Of a stretch of 64,000 nucleotides of DNA, positions 22,601 through 34,346 are shown piece after piece. The stretch lies in NCBI GenBank assembly GCA_033398695.1, contig CM065802.1, positions 205,425,096-205,489,095 of the forward strand. Direction: 5' to 3'. Position 1 is the first letter of the stretch. Each line of letters begins with the position of its first letter. The translations under genes were made by a program, and so were the position numbers. The stretch is from Orobanche coerulescens (lineage: Eukaryota > Streptophyta > Magnoliopsida > Lamiales > Orobanchaceae). The notes beneath the pieces are model-generated. The model was not told the origin of the DNA. It ran no database searches and saw only the letters and a list, made by a program, of their open reading frames with translations.

Positions 22601-24950
22601 TACCCAACAGGACTGAAGACCGTAGAACATCACAACAAAATGGTGTAGCTGAAAGAATAAACAAAACCCTCAAAGAAGCAGCCATGGCAATGATTGCAGA
22701 AGCTGATTTCCCCAAAAGGCTCTAGGCTGAAGAATTCAACACAGCCTGTCATACACAGAACATTAACATGATTATAGAGAGACACTGTGAAACTCCCTAT
22801 GATGTTTGGAATGGCAGATTACCAACTATTGCATATTTTCATATTTATGGTTGTAAGTGTTTTATCCACAATAGTGTCAAAACTCAATTGAGTGCCTTTG
22901 ATGCAAAAACTGATGATGGTCTCTTTATAGGATACTCTCAAATAAGCAATCCATACAGTCTTTAACAAAAGAACATTGGTTGTGAATAAATACATCATGT
23001 TGTCTTTGATGAATCATTGCTGAGTACAAAAAACAGGTGGATCAAATCGAGAAATAGCTCAAGGCCAAGACTCTAGAAGAACTCATGTCAAAGACACAAG
23101 ATTGATTGACTTAGATGATGAAGATCCTACTACAAATCAATCAGGTTCTCTAGACTTAGCTAAACAAATCTTAGCTGATTCAAACCGAGCTGAACCATAC
23201 TCAACTGCAGTTCAACAAAAACTAGATGAAGCACAAATGGATATATCAAACCTTCCGGGCAATTCTTCAGGGGCAATAAACAATGATGACCCTCTACCAA
23301 AAGCAGAACTTTAGGATGAAACTCCTAAATGCTTAAAATACCATCCCATCCAACAAATCATTGGGAACCTAACGGATGGTGTCAAAACCATAAAATCTAA
23401 AGACCCAAAAAGAATGACCATGTTCTCACGCTTTGTCTAAGATGGACCAGAAACAACAAAATAAGCAATGGATGACTACACTTGGGTGAATGCCATGCAA
23501 GAAGAACTAAACCAGATGGAAAGAATAATGTATGGGATCTAGTAGACAGACCATACCACAAGAAAGTCATTGGCACCAAGTGGTTCTACAAAACAAATGT
23601 GATGAAGATGGAGCCGTTGTTAGGAATAAAGCTAGATTGGTTGCAAAAGGATATGCTCAATAAAGGAATAGATTTTGATGAAACTTTTGCACCAGTAGCA
23701 AGATTGGAAGCAATTAGGCTATTTCTTGCCTATGCACCCTTCAAGAAATTAGAGGTGTATCAAATGAATGTGAAAAGTGCCTTCCTCAATGGAGTACTGG
23801 AAAAGAAAGTGTATATTGAACAACCTCCTGGATTTATCAAATAAAACAAGGTGTACAAACTGCTGAAAGCCATATATGGACTCAAACAGGCACCAAGAGC
23901 CTGGTATGAGACAGTATCCATATTTTTGAGATAAATGGAGTCAGCAGAGGAAAGGTAGACAAGACTCTCTTCAGAGTTGAACTTGAAGACCACATAATGC
24001 TCGTTCAGATATATGTTAATGATATTATTTTTGGATCAACCAACGCTGAATTGTGTGAAAAATTCTCAAATCTTATGCAGGGAGAATTTGAAATGAGTAT
24101 TGATAGGTAAACTACATTTCTTTTTTGGTTTACAAGTCAAGCAGGTTGAAACAGGTATCTTGATCAACCAAGCCAAATACACAAGAGAGATGATCAAAAT
24201 ATTTGGCATGGAGTCATCCAAGCCCCTGAGAGTTCTCATGAGCACATCCCTGCACGTTGACACATATGATGAAGGTATCTCAGTGGACCAAACTCACTAC
24301 AGAGGATTGATTGGTTCACTACTGTACCTAACTACAAGCAGGCCAGACATATCATATGCAGTTGGGGTGTGTGCAATATTTCGATCCAAGCCCAAGCAGT
24401 CACACCAAGAAGAAGCCAAAAGAATAATCACATATCTAAAATCCACAATCAATGTTGGATTATGGTATCCTAAGGATGACAATTTTGAATTATCAGGCTA
24501 TCTGATGTTGACTTTCCAGGTTGTAAAATCAACAGAAAAAACACAAGTGTAACATGTCAATTTCTTGGAACCAAGCTGATATTATGGTTCAGCAAGCAGC
24601 AGATATCCAATTCAATATCCACAACCCAGTCAGATTACCTAGCTGGAAGTAGCTGTTGTGCTCAAATTTGATGGATCAGACGATAGCTAAGAGACTACAA
24701 CATAATAGCAAATGGAGTCCTAATATGGTGTGACAACAATAGCACAATTGCTATTACAAACACTCTAGTATTACATTCTAGAACAAAGCACATAGATGTC
24801 AAGCATCACTTTATCACAAACCATGTGATCAACAAAAGAAATCGAGTAGAAAGAGTCAGCACTAAGTATCAGATTGCTGATATATTCACAAAACCTTTGC
24901 CAGAAGAAAGATTTCTTGAACTAACCAAAGATCTTGGACTCTTAGACTGA
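22601..24950 (+). pseudogene. Sirevirus pol: integrase end, RT, RNase H
   Basis: Integrase C-terminal part (SQQNGVAERINKTLKEA, PYDVWNGRLPTIAYFHIYGC) is followed by RT. Visible RT pieces are KVIGTKWFYK, GIDFDETFAPVARLEAIRL and KSAFLNGVLEKKVYIEQPPG (23482-23844). A further part at about 24010-24020 reads IYVNDIIFGST, where the catalytic YVDD has become YVND (GAT to AAT). The segment FFGLQVKQ ... GSLLYLTTSRPDISYAVG (24100-24552) precedes a degraded RNase H. The frame is broken by stops at 23324, 23842 and elsewhere. With the catalytic Asp changed this RT could not polymerise even if the frame were intact. Confidence 0.85.
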
Positions 24951-24953
24951 AAA

Positions 24954-25150
24954 TGAAGAACCTAGCTGATGCAGAAAACTCAACCAGGATGAAGAACCTA
25001 GTTAATGCAGAAAAACTCAGCCAGGATGAAGAACCTAGCTGATGCAGAAAACTCAGCCAGGATTGAAGAACCTAGCTGATCAGAAACTCAGCCAGGATGA
25101 AAGAACATAGATGATCAAAAACTCAACTAGGATTAAAATCAGCTAGATCA
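24954..25150 (+). repeat. Tandem repeat, unit about 37 bp, after pol stop
   Basis: Four to five units beginning GAAGAACCTAGCTGATGCAG and ending CTCAGCCAGGAT, progressively degraded to the right. It lies between the end of RNase H and the envelope-like region. Confidence 0.85.
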
Positions 25151-25567
25151 GAAGTCAAATAATCAACCAGCTAAGTTTCTAATTCTAGTAAAATTATTTT
25201 TATTTAAAAACGCGTGGGTTAATGTGCATGATACATTACCCCACGTTGTCAAAACACTACATCACATTTTCTAAAAATTCAAATCGCCACTTCAGAATTA
25301 AATACTCATTAAAATCAACCTCAAAACATTTATTATAACGATTGAAATTATTGATAAAAACTTATCGTGTTCAATTTCTGAGCAAGAACCCTAGTTTTCT
25401 GATAGCAGAAATTTGAACTATTCTATACACTAAAAACTTTCTAAACTGTAGAAATAGATTCCACAACCTACTTCAAGAATATCAATCTGAAGGTCGTGAA
25501 GGAACAGATTATCTTCAACATTGTGGTGGACTTCATCGGACTTCTGTAGTCTAAAAACACTCTCATA
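25151..25567 (+). other. Non-coding spacer before the envelope-like ORF
   Basis: AT-rich leader-like sequence with no recognised motif. Its end precedes the ATG at 25568. Confidence 0.5.
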
Positions 25568-28200
25568 ATGGCGGACTTGATCCTAAAGATGAAGAAAAAT
25601 GGTATCTACCAGTACCTGTGCATCAACCCTTCCGTACTCTACAATGAAGCGATTATTTGTTTCTTCAAGGAAGCCAGAGTGACTAAACGAGGAATAGAAA
25701 TCTCAATATTTGGCGAAAACATCATCGTCAACCAACAGACTGTTGCTGATGCATTCGGTTTAAAGAGCCGTGGAATAGCAGTAGAGGATCTCAAACAAAG
25801 TCATTTGGATATCCGGCAATGGATCAAATTTCCAGAACAACCTAGCAAGCTGAAAAGCACCGCGACGAAAACAGACATCCAGAAGCAACTCTGATTCTTA
25901 ATGGACATGACCAACAAGATGATAATGGGAATGTGTGGAAGCTTTGATCACATGTCCACATCGAAGTACACAGTGATGGGGGCAATGATCCAAAGTCAAA
26001 GAATTAACTGTCCTGGCTATATCTTCAGGCAGTTAGTGAATGAGGTGAACAAAGTCAGCTAGGATAGTGTCAAGAAAAAAATCAGCCAGAAGCTGACTTA
26101 TGGTACATGAATTAGCTGGATCCTTGACCATCTGGGAATGGAAAAAGGCAGATCATAAAAGTTCCACATCAACAAACGCCTTAGACATTTGACCTAGCTG
26201 CACTGGCGAATTTCTCAACTCAGCAACCACGAGATGACGAAATGTTAGCAAAAATAAAGACAGACACATCCTCATACAAATTGGCATCTGAATCCGAGGA
26301 TGAGACAGAGGTGGAATCGGTACAACTACCCTACCATACTCAGCTGAGATTCGACCAAATAACCTAACCCTAGCTAAAATCACTGTAGCCAACATCCTAA
26401 CTGAAAAGTTAGCTATCACTGAGGAACAACCAATGACGGCATCAGCCCAGAAAGCGACAATCTACCATTGTCTGCTTATTTTAAGAAAATGAAGTCTCCT
26501 GAAAAGGAGGTGGTTATCACTGTAGACTCATCACCAGAATCTACAACAAAAAAATTTAAAGGATTAGTCGATTACTCAACTGAGTCCTCAAAGGAAGACA
26601 TAGCTGAGATTTAAACATTTGATATACCTGTTATGATATCCAACCCAGCTGAAACTCCCACTGAAGAACCAGCGTCTCAGTCAACCGAGCTGGCCTTGGT
26701 AGAAGAACAAGAAGAAGACAATCTCATCCATGCAGCACCACTCCTTAAGCTCCCCAGCATTCCTGGAGAAATTGAAGCTGCCGAAGAACAAGTCATTGAG
26801 GAAGCTGAGATATATTACAGATTCAATTTCAAGGACAACAACCATTTCCAACTCAACATAGAGCAACTTAAAATGGTAAGGAAGCACATCAACAAGCTTT
26901 TCATTATTTCTGCATATAACGACTAGAAGAAGTTGAGATCCTTTGGCTTCACTGTGCTAAAGGAGTTAGTTGAAAGGAGTGGATGGGACTACCCCCTGAC
27001 CACTGAGCAACTCGTCCAAGTATTCTGTATGAAACTGACATGAGTCTGTTATTAGATGAAAATTGGTTCATAAACAATTTTACAACAAATATGGACCAAT
27101 TTATTCTTTATATTATGGAAGGGGTAGACCAAGGGAAAAATCTTGATTTGGATGAGAAAGATGAGAGAGTTTGAGTTGAAAAAGAAAAGATTGAAAAAGT
27201 TGGAGTTGAAAAAGAAGAAAAAGAAAAAGAAAGAAGCTGAAGATAAAAGAGGAGGGGGAGGAGAAGAAAGATTATTAGGATGACTCTGATCATGATGAGG
27301 ATCAGGGTGGATCTGATCAAGATGGAGGGAGGACAGCTGTTGAAACAAGTGCTGACAAGGAGTCAAATAAATAGTGCGAACATTCTTCGGCTAAGTCTCC
27401 CATACTGAAAAATCAGCTACCTCATACAATAAACCAAGCTGGCAGTCAAATCAGCCACATACTAATCAGCTACCTCATAACCTAGCTGGACTGATCAGAA
27501 AGACAGTTGAAGAAACAATTGAAAGACTTCTGGTCACTAGAGTTGAACCACACTTGCTGGAGTTGAAAAGCAAAATAGATTCCTTCCTCAACAGAAAGGA
27601 ATCTTCCCCGGTACCTACCTCAATCAGGCTACCCCTTAGCATGCAAGACTTTATGACCAAGGTGGAACAACAGCTGGCGCATCTCATTGGTGCTGGAAAA
27701 AAGGGGGGGAAACGAGGAGCAAATGGAAAGAATCTTCAGCTGTTATTCCCAGAAATACCCCTGCACCAGTTATTCATTTTCTAGAAGCCGGAACAAGGTC
27801 TCAAAAACTAAAAAGGAAAGACTCAGCTGAGGATCAGGATCCTCCTGCAAAGAAGAGGAGAACCATAAAAAAATATTGTTCAACCACTCAGCTGGGAGGG
27901 AAACGAGATGTACTTTGTGGAGGAATTCATACCTGAGGAAGCTGTACCAATGTGGAAAACAGTCAAGAAGCAGTTTATTGAGAAGTATTATATTTGGGAA
28001 ATACTTTAAGGCCCTGACTGTCCTCCACAAAAAATCTTCCTTGATGATATGGAGTTAAATTGGCCGAACTTGTGGGAAGTTCTAAAGCAGTATGCTGGAA
28101 AGGAATTCGATGCATATCAAATGATCCCCTCTTTCAGACCATAAGAAGCCCGTACAGATGTCAATGGAAAGCTAGATAACGAAGAAGGAGATGAATGTTT
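25568..28200 (+). pseudogene. Sirevirus envelope-like ORF remnant
   Basis: Starts at ATG 25568. The first 108 residues (GIYQYLCINPSVLYNEAI, VADAFGLKSRGIAVEDLK) resemble the N-terminal domain of proteins encoded downstream of pol in Sireviruses and related plant ORFs. After a stop at 25892 the frame continues only in pieces: an acidic Glu/Pro-rich part (26633-26926), a Lys/Glu-rich low-complexity part (about 27130-27250) and a possible coiled coil (27554-27784). No signal peptide or fusion segment is evident. The role of these ORFs is not established. All parts lie on the same strand, but with many stops, so this is a relic. Confidence 0.6.
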
Positions 28201-28422
28201 AAAACTTTTTTGTTTTGTCATTTACTTGTAATTTGTTTTTATGTTTGACAAAAGTTCATTCAAGGACTGTAATGTAACAAACTGAAGTGAGAGTATATAA
28301 AGTCAACCTGGATGAAAATTTTCGATCGTCTCAAATAGACCGAGTTTTATTTTTTTGTGTGTGATGACTCATTTACATTTGAACAATCATTAAGTTTTGC
28401 CATCATCAAAATAGGGGGGATT
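28201..28422 (+). other. 3' untranslated segment with polypurine tract
   Basis: AT-rich, ending in ATCATCAAAATAGGGGGGA and two T before the LTR. Confidence 0.7.
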
Positions 28423-29879
28423 TGTTAGGAATATATTTAAGATTTTTATAATGCCATCCCTTTATTGTGAGTTTAATTCAAATATAATGTTCTAAGTACT
28501 TGGCATTGTAAATAAGAACCAAATGAGTATCTTCTATAGGCCTTTAAAAGTTAGGATAAGCATTGATGAAATAGGCTTTACATTTAAGTTCGTTCAGCTA
28601 CGTATAGATAAGGCAGATTATCAGCTGAGTATCATTAATTCAGAATATCAGATGAGTATCGCCAATTCAGAATATCGACTGAGTATCGCCGCGTTAAAAT
28701 ATCAGTCAGGTGTTGCCAAATCTTCAGATGAGTATGACCAAGGCAAACCGGTTAGCTAAGTATGGAGGTCAAAATACTTGACAAAATTCAGCAAGTATTA
28801 TTCAGCTATGTCCACATCAACAAACGTTGAAAAGTTAACAAAGACGGAAAATCACATGCAAATATAGATAAAGCCAAGGAGACAATCTGAATTTTTCCCA
28901 CAAGTTAAGGAATAAAATATTCCTCGAGATTCGCGCCCTGAAAACTTCTTATTATAGGAATCAAATAAAAAATCACGGACAACTATATATCATCAAATGG
29001 TCATATTTGAAGAAAGAATCAAGCCGTGCAAAAGAGGTGAAAAGAAAAAACAAAGAAGTCCACTCTCCAATGGACCAATTTGTTTCAAAGGATGCAACGA
29101 CTATGAAGAGCTTAAAGGAAGTAGTATAATTATCTGAAGAACTCATGAGCAAAAGTTTGATGTGATTAACACTTACAAGCAATCAAAAGCAAACCAAAGC
29201 AATATATTATACAAGCATAGTGACGAGCTAAGATCATAAGATTCAAATCCTAAGAAGCTCTTACAAATTGGAGAAAACTAATACTCTTGTCTTAAAGATG
29301 TGAGCAGGGGTACTTTCTTGAACAAGGTTCTTGAAAGTTGAGGTTGTGCGACATCCACGGGTTCTTGATTGGGAGGTGATAAGCAACTTGAGAGTTGTGA
29401 GGCATCCACGGGTTTTCAATTAGAAGGAGACAAGTAAACAAGGGAAGGAGTTACCGTGGCCATGGGTTTTCACTGATTGAAAGCTGCAGTGACTAAATTC
29501 ATTGTAACCATCAAACGTTATAGTAAATTTATCTCCAAGCGGATTAGAAAAAAATGGACTAATGGAGGATTATCCTACCTCTAAAATCACTATAAGTGTT
29601 GTGTTATTTACTATTTTAAGCATCATACTTAACTGTTGCATCCATCTTAACTGTTTCATTAAAGTCATCTAAGTCTTCCGCATAATATTTTTCAACTGAC
29701 TTCTTAGTTGTACCTAGTTGAGATTTCAGCCAAGTCTAAATATCAACTAAGTTCACCTAGTTGTATATATAAAAGTTGAGTTTTTTAAACCAGCTAATTC
29801 AGCAAAAGTGACTTTAAAAGACTATTCACCCCGCACTAGACTTTTACCATATGTACTTGTGACCTACAAGGGATTGAAT

Positions 29880-31119
29880 AGTGCAGTGTAGAGTATTGAA
29901 CTATTTTCGCATGCGGAAGCGATAGAAAAGTGCGGGAAATAAATGACACAGAGACTTATAGAGGTTCGGCTATTTGTCTACGTCCTCTCTCCTTCGTTAT
30001 CTTTTTTTATAGGTTCAAGATAAACCTTTCTGACTTATCTTCCATCGGTCCTAGTTAAACCCTTACAATCTTGTCTTCAATCGGTCCAAGATAAATCGTT
30101 ACAATCTTGGCTTCTATATGTCCAAGATAAACCATTTTTACTTTTCTATCGGACAAGAAAACAATCATTCTAGCTTTCTATCAGTACTAGAAAAGCCACA
30201 CCGGATTTAGATTATGATTCTAACAATGTCGGATCCATGATCCTAATAACACCGAATCAAATGTACAATCCTTTCTTTTCTCTCATCTATGATTGAGTGA
30301 ATCAGACACTCAAACTCTTAATAATTAGGTTCAGTTACAACAACAAGAATTTCTATAAGTGTCTCAGATGAATATGAAAGTTGCTTGAAGTTGTTGTGTC
30401 TTGAATACCAAATGAAGTGGTATTTATAGGCTCCAAGGCTTTAACTAGCCATTGCTAAGTGCTGCTTTATAGCATACGCTATACTGTAGCTTAGCATACA
30501 TTAAGTTCATTGTGTATGTAAGACTTGCATTATTACATACGTTATCATCTTTCCAGTAGCTTCGTTTCTTCCTTTGCGTACTTATATCTTCACGTTGCGT
30601 ATGTTAAGTACAATAAACATATGAACATTATATGAGTTGACCTTCTAAAAACCTCCAACAGACTGATATTTGAAATCACATTTGAACTGCATAGCGGCCG
30701 TAATGATATTTTCATATCGTATGTTAGTTTCTATCTAGAGCATACATTGTCTGGTTTCGTTGCGTGCATTAACATGTCGAAAGTCGTCCTTCGGATTTCC
30801 TCGGTGTAACTCTTGCGTATGTTAACTACTTGGTAGCATACACTGTCTTTGTTTTCTTTTCTGCTTTGATTACTTCTGGTTCGTTGCGTATCCTCCGTAG
30901 AGTTTGTTATCATAGTCAAAAGTATATGTTTGAAATAATCATTCCATCGAATTTTGTTTTACCAAGTTTCTTCTTCTTTTGCTTTAATCATTTCACTATA
31001 TTCATGATTACGCTTTTTCTTTTCCTTTTCTTTTCTTTTGATTTGCTTTTAAATTTTTGTCCGACTCTTGAGTCTTCGACTGTTGCTGTCTAATTATTGT
31101 TTTTCTTTGATTATCAACA
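29880..31119 (-). repeat. Probable solo LTR nested in Sirevirus LTR (boundaries approximate)
   Basis: The right end reads TGTTGATAATC on the minus strand (31119). A minus-strand TATA box CCTATAAATACC lies at 30419-30430, and a U5-like segment with GCGGAAGCG and GAGACTTATAGAGG follows near 29915-29970. Upstream of TATA are about ten GCGTATGTTAAC-like motifs (30465-30895). I could not identify a TSD, so the left border is a guess. Confidence 0.5.
30465..30895. promoter_or_regulatory. Cluster of TTAACATACGC-like motifs
   Basis: About ten degenerate copies in both orientations directly upstream of the minus-strand TATA box at 30419-30430. It resembles the palindrome arrays of the other LTRs but is less regular. 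Confidence 0.5.
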
Positions 31120-31168
31120 CATCATCAAAATCCTTTAATATATTTGTGTAGAATAAAATATTCCAACA

Positions 31169-31591
31169 TGAGCAGTATCTTGAAGAAGTTCAAGCAAAGC
31201 GCGATTGTAATGTCCACATGTCAAGCTGAATATCAAGCAGCCACAGAGGCTGCTAAAAGAAGTATATTGGATTAAGAAGTTTATTGAGGAATTTCAAGTG
31301 GTCCCTAACTCAGATCAGCCCGTGGTGCTATTTTGCGACAATGACGTAGCTGTTGCACAGGCTAAGGAGCCTAGCGCTAACCACAACACCAAACATATTG
31401 AGAGAAAATCTCATTTTGTTGGAGAAATGATTGAGAAGGGGAATATGACACTGCAGAGAGTAGACACAGCAAATAACGTTGCTGATCCACTGACTAATCC
31501 ATTATCTCAAATGGTGTTAGAGCGACATCTGGAGAATATGGATATTAGATACCATAGTTTGTGCCATTTAGTGCAAGTGTGTGATTGTTAG
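31169..31591 (+). pseudogene. Copia RNase H C-terminal part
   Basis: The first part (AIVMSTCQAEYQAATEAAK) is followed by a frameshift near 31255. ORF 31298-31591 then carries VVLFCDNDVAVAQAKEP, NTKHIERKSHFVGEMI and NNVADPLTNPL, the standard end of a copia RNase H that recognises the RNA-DNA hybrid. The stop at 31589 falls at the LTR border. The 5' part was displaced by the Sirevirus insertion. Confidence 0.82.
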
Positions 31592-31777
31592 GAATATGCT
31601 CTCGAATGCCACTCAGAGGATGAGAGAGTGAGAGCATTGTATTCTAATTATGCACATTAATTAAATAGGGCATTTATTATTTATATACTATTGTATATCA
31701 TTGGCATCGTGATTTGGTATATAGAATAATAGTCCTTGTATTTGAGAGTAAATATTCCATCCGTATGAAGATAAGGG
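31586..31777 (+). repeat. Copia 3' LTR, first part
   Basis: TGTTAGGAATATGC start. The last five bases, AAGGG, are the LARD2 TSD. Confidence 0.78.
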
Positions 31778-34346
31778 TGTAACACCCCCAGAATCGACCG
31801 GGAATATTTCACGCCGCAGACCCTCTCCGTAAAGATCCACCAGGCTAGACATCGAAACAACACAATACAATACATACCGACGTAACAAAATGACAAACCA
31901 ATAGACCGATTTGGTCTTTTATCACTAACATACAAGCCAAAAATACACATTTCTATTACGACTCATACCCATGCAAAGGTAAAATACACTCATAACAAAA
32001 GTACGACAGCGGAAAAGACAATACAATGGACTACGACTCATTAAACCCAAAACTGGCCTTCGTGTGATTAGTATCATTCGTCTTTCATCATATCTCGTAC
32101 CGATCCTGTGACTTGCTCCCGAAAACCTGCAGGTACCTGAACACAATACAGATATCCACCCCCCGATTACTCGGGGGTTAGCAAAACTCCACTGTTTTGC
32201 TAGTGCAAGTATAAAGTGCATATACGAGCCATACACAACACATTCCGAGATTACAATAATCTGAATAATCGGTAACTCAGCCAAGACAAAAGACTTCCCG
32301 AGATGTCTCATTTAAAAGGTAGTTCAAACTGTAAAAGTATAAATGAAACGAGTAGTCATTTTGAAAATCAAATCAAGATCTCGGGAGTTTTGAAAAACAT
32401 AATTAATTAAATAATTCTCAACTTGTCGAAAACCACTTAGGGTCACAGCCCAGAGTTTATTTTCCAAAATACAAATCCGATAACAAAACATAGGGTCCAC
32501 GACCCAACCGGCTCCTTTCATATCATTACCACAGACAATTACACACCACACAATATACTTATGCCATTCTAGCCAAACACCAAGACTTAGTATAATGTCC
32601 CAAGACTCCAGGCACAAGGCATTGTGATACTCTGGACATATCACAATTAATCAACAGTACAAATACTCAGGCAATTCTCGCGCAAGACCACTCAGCCAAG
32701 TCCCTGTGCGCCCCGTCGAGCGACCCCAGATGAGAACGCCCAGTCGAAAGTAACTCTCGCGCAAGACCACACGGTCAAGTCCCTGTGCGCCCCGTCGAGC
32801 GACCCGAGGTGAGAGTACCCCGAGAAAATCCTCACAACTCTCCTCAGTTCACAAACCAAAAACACAAGCCACGAGAGTCAAACACAGTATATATAGTCGA
32901 GGTACTGCTAGAATGGCCAAATTATCCAACACATATACACGACCCAGGACTATAACAATTCACAAGGAAGCACAATATCTCAACAACACCGAACGGCACA
33001 ACCAATATCACACAAACTCACATATTCACACATAACCGCATGTATCAACGCACACATCCTAACTAAAGGATTGAACTCCAAATTTACCGATGACATAATC
33101 ATACATAATGGCATCACACGAAAGTAAGGCGATCCTATACTCAATACGAGCACACATATCGACGATTATCAACCATTGAATCCACAAAACACGTAATGTA
33201 TGGGCAAGATACTTGCCTCGAAATCAATTTGTGAATACTCCGACGAAAGCGGCTCGGCCGAAACAGCCCCAAAACAGTCCCGAAACAGCTCGGCCGAAAG
33301 AGCCCCAAAACAGCCCCAAAAACCAACCACCTTCGCGAGAAATCAAGAACAACAAAATCACTACGAGAATAACACCGCTACAAATCAACAACACTAAATG
33401 AAATCTCAATCGACACTAAGAAACTACAAGGGTTCAAGGGTTTGTTCCAAGAAAACCAAAATCATGTTCCGGGTGAAATGAAATCGATAAATGAGTTACT
33501 AATCCGTAGATTACAACCAATACAACAAGAATTACATGACCAATTCATCATAATCGGCCCAGAATTGAAATCAAAATGAAAACCCCAAAATAGTTGAAAA
33601 AGGATTTTTTTGAAGAATTACCTCAATCCGACGAAGAACAATGGATTAGATGTTGTTAAACATGATCAAGACTTCAAGAATATGATGATAATCTACTCAG
33701 GGATTGAAATCCCCATCAAATCGCCCAAAAACCGAGAGAGAGAAGTGAAAATGGGCTGAAAAACGCGATTGTCCTATTTATACAACTGGACAAAACGGCT
33801 CAGAACACGGCCCAAATTAGAGCCGTATTCCAGCGCCGTGTTATAAACGACTCAGACAAAATGGTGCAAACAGCGCCGTGTTCCAGGGCCGTATTCTGAT
33901 AGTATAGACTTTGTCATTATGACCATAACTTCTTCGTCCGGACTCCGATTGACTCGCCGTTTGAACCATTGGAAAGCTAATTTGATGATCTATCACATTG
34001 TAATTTCAGAATTTTTAGACCTTATAAGCGCCGGTGGTGATCTTACAAAGTCGATCAAATGCACAAAAACAATACTCCTCGACAAAACAATAATTATTCA
34101 ACATGCAACGAAACACTAACGGACAACACCAACGATCCAAATCGAAAATGAACAAATAACAAATCAAGACATACTATTAGCTCGACTTACGCAACGATAA
34201 GTCGTACCAGACGAACACCACAACACGGTACATCGAGCCGTACCCAACATAGGGGAAAATCTCAAGAAATCGCCAACAGAATAAAATGAACGGTGAAATC
34301 GACAAAAATTCAAAAATAACCGGAACCGAGAATCTCGGGTATTACA
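31778..34346 (-). repeat. LARD2 3' LTR
   Basis: 2569 bp. Minus-strand promoter: GTATAAATAGG at 33773-33783, preceded by the AACACGGC/GCCGTGTT cluster 33803-33898. Two tandem units with CGCGCAAGACCAC...CCCCGTCGAGCGACCC cores at 32676-32815. Conserved stem-loop block at about 32155-32225. Confidence 0.9.
33773..33898 (-). promoter_or_regulatory. LARD2 LTR promoter: TATA box and ACACGGC half-site cluster
   Basis: Five AAYACGGC half-sites in both orientations (for example GCCGTATTCCAGCGCCGTGTT-like spacing) lie directly upstream of TATAAATA. The same set is at 39059-39185 in the 5' LTR. Confidence 0.6.

Larger units (their letters stand above)
22601..31168 (+). mobile_element. Sirevirus-like Ty1/copia element, 5' truncated
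   Basis: Order is end of integrase, RT, RNase H, a tandem repeat, an envelope-like ORF remnant, a purine-rich CATCATCAAAATAGGGGGGA (polypurine tract, 28401-28420) and a 3' LTR. The position of the extra ORF after pol and the purine tract are typical of Sireviruses. Its right end abuts copia RNase H at 31169. The start is lost or displaced by the minus copia. Confidence 0.8.
28423..31168 (+). repeat. Sirevirus 3' LTR, probably containing a nested minus-strand LTR
   Basis: Begins TGTTAGGAATAT and ends ATATTCCAACA, an inverted-repeat pair that defines the LTR. The 2746-bp length is large. From about 29880 to 31119 it contains what looks like a separate minus-strand LTR (own entry). Confidence 0.75.

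Noticed and set aside
27052..27366. Phe/Ser-rich minus-strand ORF of 104 codons
   Set aside because: It is the complement of the Lys/Glu-rich low-complexity part of the Sirevirus envelope-like ORF; a shadow.
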